Shown: positions 25,789 to 34,924, counted from the first letter of the stretch. The stretch: DNA of 49,791 nucleotides from CAYXLI01 sp964464925 (GCA_964464925.1 CAYXLI010000038.1:1-49791); one strand, 5' to 3'. Numbers and translations are program-made. Notes: generated by a model not told the origin, from the letters alone.

Positions 25789-27360
25789 TTACAGCGTCAG
25801 GAGGATATGGTCCGGGCACTCGAGGCGGACCGCCTCATGCAGCCGATCGATGAGATCGAGGCCCTGTTCCGCCAGGAAGGGAAGGATGCTGTAGAAACGC
25901 TCCTGCAGATGTTTATGCGGCATGATCTTGCCGTATAGGTAGATCGCATCGTGAACCGCCCGCGTATTGCGGCGTAGCGTTTCGCGAGCCACCTTGGATT
26001 CAGATTTGGAGAGTTGATAGAGCATTTTGGCGCGGCTCTTGGAAAGAGCATCGCCCAGCGTGGGATCGAACTTGGTGACCTCCGATTGGAGGTTCTCCAG
26101 GGATGCTTGTATCTGGCGGCGCACCTCGGCAAAATGTTCGGACAGTTGCGGCGGACTAAGCGCGCACGCGAATTTTTCGATGAAGGCCTCGCGCCCGTTG
26201 AAGAAATCGTGGATGTCGACTTTATAGCGCTCCATCAGCTTCTGCGCGCGCGCATCGAACAGTGTGAAACCGGAACGCGGCATGACGCGAGGCATATGGC
26301 CCAAAAGCCGTTCGTACATCACCTGCGACTGGGCCAGATACGCAACTTCCGCGGGACCACCGATGTAGGACGCAGTGGGGATCATGAAGTCCTGCATCAC
26401 GGGCCGAAGCAAAGCATTCGGGGAAAGCTGCTCGGCGCGGTCAGCCAGTTCCTTTGCCGCGTAGTGGCGATCCCGGCTGACATACTCGCCATTCTGGCGT
26501 TTGAGGTTGATACGGCGCGTGCCTTCCAAAAGGAAGAACAGAGACGTCTTTTCTTCCACGTGCACCTGCGCGTGATAGCCAGATGCTTCCAGTTCCTTGT
26601 TGCGCGCAAGGAGCGCTCCGGATAACTCGGCTTCATGGGCGACCGCGCTTGCCAGGAAAGGAGCACCCAATCTGCGAATGGCCGGATGCAGCGGATCGAG
26701 ATAGAGGAGGTTGAATTTCTCAAGCAGGCGCTGGACGAGATCGCGAAACGCGCACCCCATGGTTTTACCGGGAGTGTAAGTCTCGCGCACCAGTTGCGTC
26801 ACTTCCCCGGCATAAGGCAAATCGCCAAAGGAGCGGTGGAGTTCCTCAACCGGCCAATGGCTGATCGCTATGCTCCCAACCGGTTCTTCGCTTTGTTTGT
26901 GGCCGTTCACGCTCATCGAGACGGGCTGAGCGTCCGGTCCGAAACTCCAGGCGTGATTCACTTCGGCGAAGTCGTGGTCCTCGGTGGCGAGCCAGAAAAT
27001 GGCGACCGCGGGTTTGCCTTCCGCGGTAGATTGCTCAGCCAGCCGAACGGCTGTGAGTGCTTTATAGATCGTATAAGCCGGACCGGAAAAGAGCCCCACC
27101 TGCTGACCGGTGACATAGGCCCGCGCGCCCGGCTGAGCAAGCACCTCAAGCGCGGGGTGGTCTCCATTCTGCTCCCGAAGCGCATCCACCAGGGCGGCAC
27201 GGCGTTCCGCAGGGTAATCCTGCGCGCAGGTGCGTCCGCTAGGTACGGTGTAGAAATGTGCTACCCGGTCATGATGATAGAGAAAATCCGCGAAGAGTCG
27301 CGATGTGTGTGGCAGGTCGGTATGTCGTAGACAGGACGACTCCATTGTTGGCGCACCCAT
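25789..27360 (-). CDS. bshC: Putative cysteine ligase BshC
   Basis: Protein of 523 residues from the ATG at 27358-27360; a TTG 12 bases further is possible. Signatures of the bacillithiol cysteine ligase family are clear: TGQQVGLFSGPAYTIYK at the nucleotide site, FWLATEDHDFAEVNH, FIPTASYIGGPAEVAYL-like segment (IPTASYIGGPAEVAYLAQ) and a C-terminal coiled coil (about 400-520). BshC adds Cys to GlcN-malate to finish bacillithiol. BshA and BshB are not in the window. It is divergent from cyaY with 85 bases between starts. The redox role fits the neighbouring iron and heme genes. Confidence 0.93.
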   Translation of the reverse strand: MGAPTMESSCLRHTDLPHTSRLFADFLYHHDRVAHFYTVPSGRTCAQDYPAERRAALVDALREQNGDHPALEVLAQPGARAYVTGQQVGLFSGPAYTIYKALTAVRLAEQSTAEGKPAVAIFWLATEDHDFAEVNHAWSFGPDAQPVSMSVNGHKQSEEPVGSIAISHWPVEELHRSFGDLPYAGEVTQLVRETYTPGKTMGCAFRDLVQRLLEKFNLLYLDPLHPAIRRLGAPFLASAVAHEAELSGALLARNKELEASGYHAQVHVEEKTSLFFLLEGTRRINLKRQNGEYVSRDRHYAAKELADRAEQLSPNALLRPVMQDFMIPTASYIGGPAEVAYLAQSQVMYERLLGHMPRVMPRSGFTLFDARAQKLMERYKVDIHDFFNGREAFIEKFACALSPPQLSEHFAEVRRQIQASLENLQSEVTKFDPTLGDALSKSRAKMLYQLSKSESKVARETLRRNTRAVHDAIYLYGKIMPHKHLQERFYSILPFLAEQGLDLIDRLHEAVRLECPDHILLTL

Positions 27361-27445
27361 GCGATTGTCCAAGGGTAGCAGATGAATTGAGACGCACGGA
27401 AGTCGCGAAAGTTTGATAGGTTGGGAAGAAGCGCACCCTTAATTC

Positions 27446-27772
27446 ATGATGGAAGAGCAAGAGTTTCAGCTTCGGGCGGACGAAGCACTCCGGAATTTAT
27501 ATAAAGCCTTGGCCCAGGCCAGCGACCAGCACGATTTCGAAGCGGATTACGGCGGCGCGCTGACCGTCGAATTTGAAGATCCCCCGGCTAAGTTTGTGGT
27601 CAGCCCGAATTCTCCCGTACGGCAGATCTGGGTTTCGGCCCACTCGAAGAGCTTCAAGCTGGACTGGGATGCGGGCAGGCGTGAGTTTGTGCTCCAGGAT
27701 TCGGGGGAGAGCCTTAAGGCGCTGATTCAAGGCGCAATATCGAAACAGTTGGGAGAGCCGGTCATTCTGTAG
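27446..27772 (+). CDS. cyaY: Frataxin-like iron donor protein CyaY
   Basis: Cytoplasmic protein of 108 residues, the usual CyaY length. It has the acidic first helix (EEQEFQLRADEALRNLYKAL), followed by beta strands ending in GGALTVEFED, FVVSPNSPVRQIWVS and a C-terminal helix GESLKALIQGAISKQLG. CyaY binds ferrous iron and tunes Fe-S cluster assembly by IscS. A second ATG lies one codon in. It precedes hemW by 11 bases on the same strand, a radical SAM protein that needs an Fe-S cluster, so iron supply may link the pair. CyaY is best known from proteobacteria and mitochondria, so a copy here is notable. Confidence 0.85.
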   Translation: MMEEQEFQLRADEALRNLYKALAQASDQHDFEADYGGALTVEFEDPPAKFVVSPNSPVRQIWVSAHSKSFKLDWDAGRREFVLQDSGESLKALIQGAISKQLGEPVIL

Positions 27773-27783
27773 TAATAGCTGCC

Positions 27784-28881
27784 ATGGCCGGTGTCTACAT
27801 TTCATTTCCGTTTTGCTCACAGAAATGTACCTTCTGTAACTTCGCATCGGGCATACACCCCAGGGGTGCCGAGGAAGAGTATGGACAGGCTCTGCTGAAC
27901 GAAATTCAGAAGTTTGCTTGGGCATGGAAGCCTGACACCGTGTACCTGGGCGGCGGGACGCCGAGCCAAATGGATCTGGCTCTGCTGGAAGCACTGCTGG
28001 CGGCCATTCCGGGCCGCCCTTGGCGGGAGGCAACCATGGAGGCTGCTCCCGGATCGCTGACCGAAGACAGGGTGAAGGCGTGGGCGAGGCTGGGGCTGAA
28101 CCGTGTGAGCCTGGGAGTCCAGTCCTTTGCGCAAAAAGAGCTTGCCAAGACAGGAAGACGGCACACGGCAGAGGTCGTCGCCAGCGACGTGGCGTTGCTG
28201 CGGCGGCACGGAATCGAAAACTTCAATATCGATCTGATTGCGGGTTTGCCGCTGCAGACACGCGAGTCGTGGAGGGAGTCTCTGGATTGGGTGGAGCGAC
28301 TGCAGGCGCCGCACGTATCCGTCTATCTCTTCGAGATCGATGAGGACAGCCGGTTGGGCCTTGAAGTGTTGCAGGGCGGCTCGCGTTATTCTGCCCGCGA
28401 TGTACCTTCCGAAGAGTTGATGGCGGAATTCTATGAGACCGCCGTGGACCGTCTCGCAGAGATGGGCATCTATCGCTACGAAATTTCCAATTTCGCTTCG
28501 GCTGGCCGGGAATCCGTGCACAACCTGAAGTACTGGCAGTTGGAGTGCTATGCGGGCTTTGGCGCCGATGCGCACTCATTCGATGGCGAGGAGCGGATCT
28601 GTAACGTCGAGACCGTGACCGAGTACCTGAATTGCTGGCGCGCAGGGAAGTCATTCGCGTCTGAGCACACTCGTGCCCATCCGGAAGAAGAGCGCTTTTT
28701 CGTCGGCTTGAGGCTAATGTCCGGGATCGAGTTGAGCAGCGAAGACTGGTCACGATACGGTGGCTCGATCAGCCGGTTCGTCGATGCCGGGTTGCTGGAG
28801 CGCTCCGGATCGCGGCTCCGGTTAACGCGGCAGGGAGTGCTTTTGTCGAACGAAGTTTTCCAGGAGTTTGTGCATTCATGA
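27784..28881 (+). CDS. hemW: HemW-like radical SAM heme chaperone
   Basis: Protein of 365 residues with the radical SAM motif C11-x3-C15-x2-C18 (CSQKCTFC) and GGGTPS. The HemW-specific ISNFASAGRESVHNLKYW segment replaces the residues needed for coproporphyrinogen dehydrogenase activity, and the C-terminal domain has LRLMSGIEL. Known HemW inserts heme into respiratory cytochromes. The genome stretch holds several cytochromes that could be clients. The stop overlaps the ltaE start (ATGA). Confidence 0.92.
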   Translation: MAGVYISFPFCSQKCTFCNFASGIHPRGAEEEYGQALLNEIQKFAWAWKPDTVYLGGGTPSQMDLALLEALLAAIPGRPWREATMEAAPGSLTEDRVKAWARLGLNRVSLGVQSFAQKELAKTGRRHTAEVVASDVALLRRHGIENFNIDLIAGLPLQTRESWRESLDWVERLQAPHVSVYLFEIDEDSRLGLEVLQGGSRYSARDVPSEELMAEFYETAVDRLAEMGIYRYEISNFASAGRESVHNLKYWQLECYAGFGADAHSFDGEERICNVETVTEYLNCWRAGKSFASEHTRAHPEEERFFVGLRLMSGIELSSEDWSRYGGSISRFVDAGLLERSGSRLRLTRQGVLLSNEVFQEFVHS

Positions 28882-29924
28882 TTGATTTACGGAGCGACAC
28901 AGTAACTCGGCCGACCGCGGAAATGCGGGCGGCCATGGCCTCAGCCGAAGTGGGCGATGACGTTTACGGAGAAGACCCAACGATCAACCGGCTGGAGGAG
29001 CGCGCCGCTGAAATCTTCGGCAAAGAGGCGGGTCTGTTCGTACCCACAGGCACCATGGGGAACACCATCGCCCTGAAGATGCACACGGAGCATGGCCAGG
29101 AAATTATTTGCGACTCACGGGCTCATATTCTGAATTACGAACTGGCGATGATGGCCTGGTTCTGCGGCTGCGTGGCACGTCCGATTTCTACGCCCGACGG
29201 TATTCTGCATTGGGAAGAAGTGGAGAAGGAGATCCGGCCCCTGGGGCCTCACGCCGCTCCCACTGGTCTGGTTGCCTTGGAGAATACGCACAACATGGCA
29301 GGCGGGACGGTGTATCCGATGAAGGTATTGAACAAGTTGTGCGATCGGGTGCATGAACGAGGCCTGAAGGTCCATATGGACGGCGCGCGTGTGTTCAACG
29401 CCGCTGCAGCGTTGGGGCTCTCCGTTCGTGAGATTGCGTTGAATGCCGACAGTGTGATGTTTTGCCTGTCGAAAGGCCTGGGCGCGCCGATCGGTTCGGT
29501 GTTGGTTGGAAAGAAAGAGGATATAGATCGCGGCCGGCTATTCCGGAAGCGGCTGGGAGGCGGGATGCGGCAGGTCGGCGTAATCGGCGCACCGGGGCTG
29601 ATCGCACTCGAGAGGATGCCGGCGCGGCTCGGAGAAGATCATAGCAACGCGAAGTACCTGGCAGCGGAGCTTGCGAAAATTCCAGGAGTCTCCATCGATC
29701 CGGCCGCAGTACAGACGAATATTCTCATATTCGAGATCAGCGGGACCGGAGTGAACACCCGGACGTTTAGTTTGCGGCTGAAGGAGCACGGCGTGCTGGC
29801 GAATGGGATCAACCCTGTGAAGATGCGCATGGTGACTCACCTGGACGTGACGCGCGCGCAATGCGAAGAAGCAGTGGAAGTGGTGCGTGAGGTGCTGGGA
29901 ACGACAGTGGGCGCAGAGGCCTGA
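28878..29924 (+). CDS. ltaE: Low-specificity L-threonine aldolase
   Basis: PLP enzyme of 348 residues. The N-terminus DLRSDTVTRPT is diagnostic. PLP residues are D168 (HMDGAR) and the Schiff-base lysine K199 (CLSKGLGAPIGS). It splits L-threonine or allo-threonine into glycine and acetaldehyde. Translation is coupled to hemW by ATGA; glycine from this step can feed heme or glutathione-type metabolism in some organisms, but the link here is inference. It converges on the anti-sigma gene with no gap. Confidence 0.93.
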   Translation: MIDLRSDTVTRPTAEMRAAMASAEVGDDVYGEDPTINRLEERAAEIFGKEAGLFVPTGTMGNTIALKMHTEHGQEIICDSRAHILNYELAMMAWFCGCVARPISTPDGILHWEEVEKEIRPLGPHAAPTGLVALENTHNMAGGTVYPMKVLNKLCDRVHERGLKVHMDGARVFNAAAALGLSVREIALNADSVMFCLSKGLGAPIGSVLVGKKEDIDRGRLFRKRLGGGMRQVGVIGAPGLIALERMPARLGEDHSNAKYLAAELAKIPGVSIDPAAVQTNILIFEISGTGVNTRTFSLRLKEHGVLANGINPVKMRMVTHLDVTRAQCEEAVEVVREVLGTTVGAEA

Positions 29925-30500
29925 TCAGACCCGGATCTTATCGTGCTGCGAAGAGACGATGAGCAGCAGGCATCCCTCATTCGTGTGCAGAACACCATGT
30001 TCGGTGCCCGCCGCCGCGTACGCGAATTCGCCCTTCTTGAGCGCAATGCCGCCGATGTGGCAGGAACCCTCGATCACATAGCTCTGCTCCGCGGCAGCGT
30101 GTTCGTGCGCAGGATAGGTGCTGCCTGGCGCAAGCTTCAACAGTGACGTGACCATTCGCGTTTCCCGATCCATATAGAGGATCTGGTAATGGACGCCGGG
30201 AAATGGGGACGGCTTCCAAGCATAGTCGCGTAACACGAAGATGCCTTCCGCGGCCTGCTCCGGGTTCCCGGCATGCACCTGTATCGATGACATGATCCTC
30301 TGTTTCAGACTCGGGTTGGGTGCCGGCCCTGAGAGCGCATTGGGAATTTCGGCACTCACCTCCCGGAGAACCTGCAATTCGGCACGGCAGTCCACACAAT
30401 TCTTAAGGTGTTCGTCTACAGCGGCAGTTTCCTCAAGCGCGAGCATGCCGAAGACGTATAGCGGCAGCAGTTCGCGGATCGGATGTTCCTCTTGTGTCAT
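29925..30500 (-). CDS. chrR: ChrR-type zinc anti-sigma factor with cupin domain
   Basis: Protein of 191 residues. The N-terminal anti-sigma domain has zinc ligands H6, H31, C35 and C38 (EHLKNCVDC), in the very positions used by Rhodobacter ChrR. The C-terminal cupin keeps H132-x-H134-x3-E138 and H168, the ChrR metal set with identical spacing. In ChrR the cupin senses singlet oxygen or related stress and the N-terminal domain releases the sigma factor. It lies nine bases downstream of its sigma factor gene, in the same operon, the usual arrangement. It should hold the sigma factor inactive at rest. Confidence 0.92.
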   Translation of the reverse strand: MTQEEHPIRELLPLYVFGMLALEETAAVDEHLKNCVDCRAELQVLREVSAEIPNALSGPAPNPSLKQRIMSSIQVHAGNPEQAAEGIFVLRDYAWKPSPFPGVHYQILYMDRETRMVTSLLKLAPGSTYPAHEHAAAEQSYVIEGSCHIGGIALKKGEFAYAAAGTEHGVLHTNEGCLLLIVSSQHDKIRV

Positions 30501-30509
30501 GACGAGTTC

Positions 30510-31106
30510 TCAAACACGGGACAGGTCGCGGAGATGCTCCTTTAGTTTTTTCATGCCTAACCGGATACGCGTTTTCACGGTACCAAGCGGCTGTCCCAAT
30601 CGTTCCGCGAGTTCCGTTTGTGTGTAACCTCCGTAAAACGCCATTTCAATCGCCTCACGTTGTGCGGGCGCCAGCGCTTGCAACGCCCGGCGTACGCGCG
30701 CCCCCGTCTCGCTCTCCACACTCAATTGCTCCGGGTCCGGCATGGGATTCGGAAACTGGAGGGCTTCCTCCTCAGCCCGGCTTTCGCGAATCGCGCGAGC
30801 CGATCTCAGCCGGTCTATGGCCCGGCTACGAGCTAGCATGATCAGCCATGCATTCACAGAACCGCGTTCCGGTTGAAAATTCACCGCATGCTGCCAGACC
30901 TGTGTGTATACGTCCAATGTAGCCTCTTCCGCGTCCGCTTTGTTGCCGAGGATATGGAAGATAACGGCATAGACGAGCGAACTACTCTCGTCATAAAGGG
31001 ACGAAAGAGCGTCCACTTCTCCAAGTGCCGTCCTGCGAATGTAGTCATACCAAGCGAGCCCTCTGGAAGAAGGTACGGAACCTGAGGGGGACGCGGATTC
31101 AGCCAT
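30510..31106 (-). CDS. ECF sigma factor paired with ChrR-like anti-sigma
   Basis: Sigma-70 family ECF factor of about 198 residues from the ATG at 31104-31106; a TTG five codons upstream is an alternative. Region 2 (DALSSLYDESSSLVYAVIFHILGNKADAEEATLDVYTQVW split between helices) and region 4 (LAPAQREAIEMAFYGGYTQTELAERLGQPLGTVKTRIR) are intact. The pairing with a ChrR-type protein places it in the RpoE/ECF11-like group that answers singlet oxygen in Rhodobacter. I did not find its expected own promoter (TGATC with TAAG-type -10) in the 150 bases upstream. The neighbouring divergent hybrid kinase gene is a possible target. Confidence 0.92.
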   Translation of the reverse strand: MAESASPSGSVPSSRGLAWYDYIRRTALGEVDALSSLYDESSSLVYAVIFHILGNKADAEEATLDVYTQVWQHAVNFQPERGSVNAWLIMLARSRAIDRLRSARAIRESRAEEEALQFPNPMPDPEQLSVESETGARVRRALQALAPAQREAIEMAFYGGYTQTELAERLGQPLGTVKTRIRLGMKKLKEHLRDLSRV

Positions 31107-31252
31107 ATCGGAAAGTTCCAATCATACACGCTACGCCGGGGCTCTTTATGTAATCCCCGCTACTAAAACGACGATTTATCGAAGGGAAGACGCGTCAGAA
31201 GCAGTGCCTTGTTGTAACATAACTTGGGCGGTCAGGAAATCGCTTCCCCCTC

Positions 31253-32209
31253 ATGAATTGGACCACGCGTCTGTGGCTCGTATTGGTCGTGCTCGCCGTA
31301 GCCGTTTCAGCGTTGTTCTTATTGCCGAAGAGCCGCCCTGAAACCCGCATTTACATCGCCGGGGTAGACCATTCCCCGCCCTACTACTGGGTAGAGCCGA
31401 GCGGCGGTGTACACGGCATGGCAGTAGAGGTTTTTGACGAGGCGGCCCGGAGAATCGGCATTCAACTGCAGTGGAAGCCGATCACAGAATCACTAGACAC
31501 AGCGTTGGAAACACATTCAGTAGATCTCTGGCCTGTGGTGAGCATCACGGAAGAGCGGAAACGCCGCGTGCATTTGACCGAGCCGTGGCTGGCGAACCGG
31601 TTTGCTCTGTTAACACTGGCTACCTCCGGAATCCAGACGCCGGAACAGTTAGCGGGCAAAAAACTGGCGCACCTTTCGTTCCCACGAACCCGGGCACTGG
31701 CGGAGCGCTTCTTTCCGCGATCGGTCCGCATTGAAAAACCGACTCGTGAGCGAGCCGTAGAGGCAGTCTGTGAAGGAGAGGCAGCGGCCAGTTTCTCGGA
31801 GATCCGGCATATCGATGCGCTAATGCTGGACCGGCCGAAATCCTGTGTGGGGAAAGCATGGAGCGTTTTGTTTGTACCTGGAGCTACCGTGCCGATGGGA
31901 ATTGCGGCCCATGCGAGCGCGGCCAAGGCAGCCGACTCACTACGCGCAGAGATCATCCGCATGGCGTTAGGAGGGGACTCTTTTTCCGCGGATGGAGCGA
32001 TGGTCGCCATTCTCGGCCACGGAGACTCAATCGCTTTTCGCGCTTTGGGAGGCAGAACGAAGGAACCGGCTGCTTTACTCAATCGGCTTGATTCTCAGCA
32101 TCGCGCTGGTCCTATTAGGGTGGCAGATCCAACGGGTACGCACAGCACGCCGCGTCGCGGAAAATGCAAATCGGGCAAAGTCCGAATTTCTTGCGAATAT
32201 CAGCCATGA
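31253..32209 (+). CDS. N-terminal part of hybrid sensor kinase: periplasmic solute-binding-like domain
   Basis: This frame starts at ATG 31253 with a membrane span (about 5-25, RLWLVLVVLAVAVSALFLL). A bacterial extracellular solute-binding family 3 domain follows (about 30-235, PPYYWVEPSGGVHGMAVEVFDE and SITEERKRRVHLTEP). After residue 244 the sequence turns into a shadow of the kinase frame and ends at 32209. The kinase with its own second membrane span continues in another frame from 31986. Removing one T of the T5 run at 31981-31985 joins both into a 683-residue protein: sensor, span, HisKA, HATPase and receiver. The organism may carry a broken gene, a recoded gene, or the sequence may have an error. 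Confidence 0.75.
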   Translation: MNWTTRLWLVLVVLAVAVSALFLLPKSRPETRIYIAGVDHSPPYYWVEPSGGVHGMAVEVFDEAARRIGIQLQWKPITESLDTALETHSVDLWPVVSITEERKRRVHLTEPWLANRFALLTLATSGIQTPEQLAGKKLAHLSFPRTRALAERFFPRSVRIEKPTRERAVEAVCEGEAAASFSEIRHIDALMLDRPKSCVGKAWSVLFVPGATVPMGIAAHASAAKAADSLRAEIIRMALGGDSFSADGAMVAILGHGDSIAFRALGGRTKEPAALLNRLDSQHRAGPIRVADPTGTHSTPRRGKCKSGKVRISCEYQP

Positions 32210-33305
32210 GATTCGCACGCCGCTGAATGCAATCGTCGGTATGGCGGATCTGGCCGCATCCACAAATCATCCGGAGGAACAGAAGGAGTTTCTTACCGCT
32301 GTCCGGACCGCATCGAGATCGTTGTTGTTGTTGCTGAATCAGGTGCTGGATTTTTCCAAGATCGAAGCTGGACACACCGAAATGGAATTTTCGGCATTTT
32401 CGATCCGGCTCTGGCTGCAGGATACACTCAGCGCCTTCGAAAAGCAGTGTGAGGCAAAGGGCTTGCGATTGACAAGCAAAGTGGACGCCCAGGTGCCTGA
32501 ATACTTGGTGGGCGATCGGACAAAACTATTTGAAGTGCTCTCGAACCTGCTCAGCAACGCCCTGAAGTTCACAGACAGCGGATCGATCCATCTGACGGCC
32601 GGAATAGAAGACGAAAACGAACGGGACATGCTGATCGGAGTCTCAGTGAGTGATACGGGAATCGGAATCGCCCCTGACAAGCACGAGATCATTTTCCAGG
32701 CTTTCCGGCAGGCGGATGGGTCAATGGCGCGCCGGTTCGGCGGGACGGGCCTGGGGCTGGCAATTTGCACCAAACTGGTGCAAGCGATGGGCGGCTCTAT
32801 CAGAGTCAAGAGCGAACCAGGTAATGGCAGCACGTTCCATTTCACCGTGCGTTTGACGAAGGTCTTAGCTCAGCCCACGGCGGAGCCTGCGAAAGCGGGG
32901 GAGCCTCACGCGCTTCACTTACGGATTCTGCTCGCCGAGGACAACGTCTTGAATCAAAGACTGGAGCTGCGGCTATTAGAGCGCGCCGGTCATGACGTGC
33001 AATTGGCGAGGAGCGGCCGCGAGGCGGTGGACGCTTATGCCGGAGCGAGTTTCGATGTGGTTCTGATGGACATTCAGATGCCCGAGATGGATGGGCTGGA
33101 GGCCACACGGGCAATCCGATTGTTCGAAGTGGAGACCGGGCGGCACACACCGATCATCGCGATGACTGCATGTGCGGGTTCCGATGACGAGCGCCGCTGC
33201 CGCGAGGCCGGTATGGACGGCTACATAGCGAAGCCGATCGACACACGTGCGCTGCTGGATGAAATCCATCGCCTGCACGCGAACGGCAACAACGAGCCGA
33301 TTTAG
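31992..33305 (+). CDS. Kinase and receiver part of the same hybrid sensor kinase
   Basis: This frame is open from 31986; the first ATG, 31992, is internal to the fused reading and not a likely true start. From that ATG: MERWSPFSATETQSLFALWE (the end of the periplasmic domain), a span at about 27-45, HisKA with phospho-acceptor H72 (SHEIRTPLN), HATPase with N189 (NLLSNALKFT) and G boxes DTGIGIAP and GTGLGLAI, then a receiver with D317 and phospho-acceptor D360 (LMDIQMPEMDG), T392 and K414. All catalytic residues are intact, so selection has kept the kinase half. It lacks an output domain, so it must pass phosphate on to another protein. The end overlaps the convergent cytochrome b gene by four bases. 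Confidence 0.82.
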   Translation: MERWSPFSATETQSLFALWEAERRNRLLYSIGLILSIALVLLGWQIQRVRTARRVAENANRAKSEFLANISHEIRTPLNAIVGMADLAASTNHPEEQKEFLTAVRTASRSLLLLLNQVLDFSKIEAGHTEMEFSAFSIRLWLQDTLSAFEKQCEAKGLRLTSKVDAQVPEYLVGDRTKLFEVLSNLLSNALKFTDSGSIHLTAGIEDENERDMLIGVSVSDTGIGIAPDKHEIIFQAFRQADGSMARRFGGTGLGLAICTKLVQAMGGSIRVKSEPGNGSTFHFTVRLTKVLAQPTAEPAKAGEPHALHLRILLAEDNVLNQRLELRLLERAGHDVQLARSGREAVDAYAGASFDVVLMDIQMPEMDGLEATRAIRLFEVETGRHTPIIAMTACAGSDDERRCREAGMDGYIAKPIDTRALLDEIHRLHANGNNEPI

Positions 33306-34924
33306 GGAAGAGCCAAAAGATAACTCGTAATGCGGTCCATGTCCTTCGAATTGAACTTGTACACCGGCATGGGCGTACCGGGCGAAAGTTTTTGCGGATC
33401 CAGGAAGTGCTGCACGATCCACTCGCGCGAGCGGCGCTGCCCCACTCCATTCAATGGAGGACCTGTCTTCATCCCAGTCCCGTTGACCATGTGGCACACG
33501 CTGCAGTTGTTCTGCTGGTAGAGTGCTGCGCCCTCGACCGCGAATTCCGGCGCGCTGTCGATATCCTTTGCGTTCTTTGGATTCAGTTTCAATAGAAACG
33601 CAGCCAGGGAGTTGAGTTGCGCGCGCGTAAGCGTCAGCGGCGGCATGGAAGTTCCGGGCACCATCTGCGCAGGCCGCTGAAAATGCTCGATCATCCACGC
33701 GGCATTCTTGTGGACTGCGCGGACCGAGGTCAGGTCCGGTCCGTTCTTCTGGTCCGGTCCGTGGCAGGTATTACAACTCTCACGGCGATAGTAGCTGATG
33801 CCGGCGAGTTCCTGCGGCGTGAGTTCCTGCCAGTTCTGGACAGGACCCGCGTCGAGGTCCACTTCAGGATTCCGCTGAGCGGGAGTGCTTCGAATGGCCG
33901 CGATCGTCAGGCTGCTCCAGCCAACGACTGCAAAGGCCATCACTGCCACGGCGATGCGGCGCTGCCTAAGCCATTGCGGCGTACTGCGATCGATGAACGG
34001 AACAAGAAATAGAGCGACCACCGCGAGCGTGGGGAGAACAACCGTGCCAACTACCTCGGCCGAGCCTTCAAAAAACTTCAGGGTTTGGAACAGGAAGAGG
34101 AAATACCACTCCGGCCGGGGAATATAGGCGGTATCCGTGGGATCGGCAAGGCGCTCCAGCGGGACGCGGACAGTGGCGGCTATGGCGAACAGGATCGCGA
34201 AATAGACGAATACGCCCATGGTGTCCATGAACACCTGTTCCGGATAAAACTTCTTCTTCGGCTTGGTTTCGACTGGAGCCGGTGCAACGCCGTGCTTCCT
34301 GACGAGGTAGACGTGAAAGCCGATCAGCAGAGTCGTAGCTGGAGGGAGCAGCAGCACATGGATGGCATAGAAGCGGGCGAAGGTCACCACCCCGATACCA
34401 CCCTCGCCACTACCGAGCAGACGCGCCATGTACGGACCAAGCACGGGAGCTGAACCGGCGATTTGTGTCGCGACCACGGTGCCCCAGTACGCACGCTGGT
34501 CCCAAGGCAGCAGATAGCCTGTAAGGCCATAGGCCATCGTGAGGAGCAGCAGAACGACGCCGGCCATCCAGGTAGCCTCCCGCGGCTTTTTGTATCCGCC
34601 GTAGAGGAAGACCTGGCACATGTGAAGCACGACGATAACGATCATCATGCTGGCACCCCAATGGTGCAGACCGCGGATCATCCGGCCCGCGGTTAGTTCG
34701 GTAAGAATGTACTTCAGGCTGTTGTACGCTTCGCCCGGGGTGGGGGCATAATTCACGGCGAGGAGGATGCCGGTCACCACCTGGATGAGAAATGCGAAGA
34801 TTGCCACGCTGCCGAAGATCTGGTGCCAGCCGCTGGAACCGGGGATTTCTTCGTACAGGAACTCCTTCGTCAGAGTTTCGAGACCGGTCCGGTGCTCAAT
34901 CCAGTCGATGAGCCGGCGTATCAT
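33302..34924 (-). CDS. Cytochrome b with two fused c-type heme domains
   Basis: Membrane protein of 540 residues. The cytochrome b part (1-340) has b-heme ligands H87 and H101 (LHHWGAS and VVLHMC) and H189 and H204, the last pair separated by 14 residues as in cytochrome b6. The quinol-oxidation motif PEWY is present (RPEWYFLF). After about residue 345 come two c-type heme sites, CNTCH (about 385) and CSVCH (about 475). Fusion of cytochrome b with diheme c replaces a separate cytochrome c1. It follows the Rieske gene with an ATGA overlap, so the two subunits form a compact quinol:cytochrome c oxidoreductase. Confidence 0.92.
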   Translation of the reverse strand: MIRRLIDWIEHRTGLETLTKEFLYEEIPGSSGWHQIFGSVAIFAFLIQVVTGILLAVNYAPTPGEAYNSLKYILTELTAGRMIRGLHHWGASMMIVIVVLHMCQVFLYGGYKKPREATWMAGVVLLLLTMAYGLTGYLLPWDQRAYWGTVVATQIAGSAPVLGPYMARLLGSGEGGIGVVTFARFYAIHVLLLPPATTLLIGFHVYLVRKHGVAPAPVETKPKKKFYPEQVFMDTMGVFVYFAILFAIAATVRVPLERLADPTDTAYIPRPEWYFLFLFQTLKFFEGSAEVVGTVVLPTLAVVALFLVPFIDRSTPQWLRQRRIAVAVMAFAVVGWSSLTIAAIRSTPAQRNPEVDLDAGPVQNWQELTPQELAGISYYRRESCNTCHGPDQKNGPDLTSVRAVHKNAAWMIEHFQRPAQMVPGTSMPPLTLTRAQLNSLAAFLLKLNPKNAKDIDSAPEFAVEGAALYQQNNCSVCHMVNGTGMKTGPPLNGVGQRRSREWIVQHFLDPQKLSPGTPMPVYKFNSKDMDRITSYLLALP

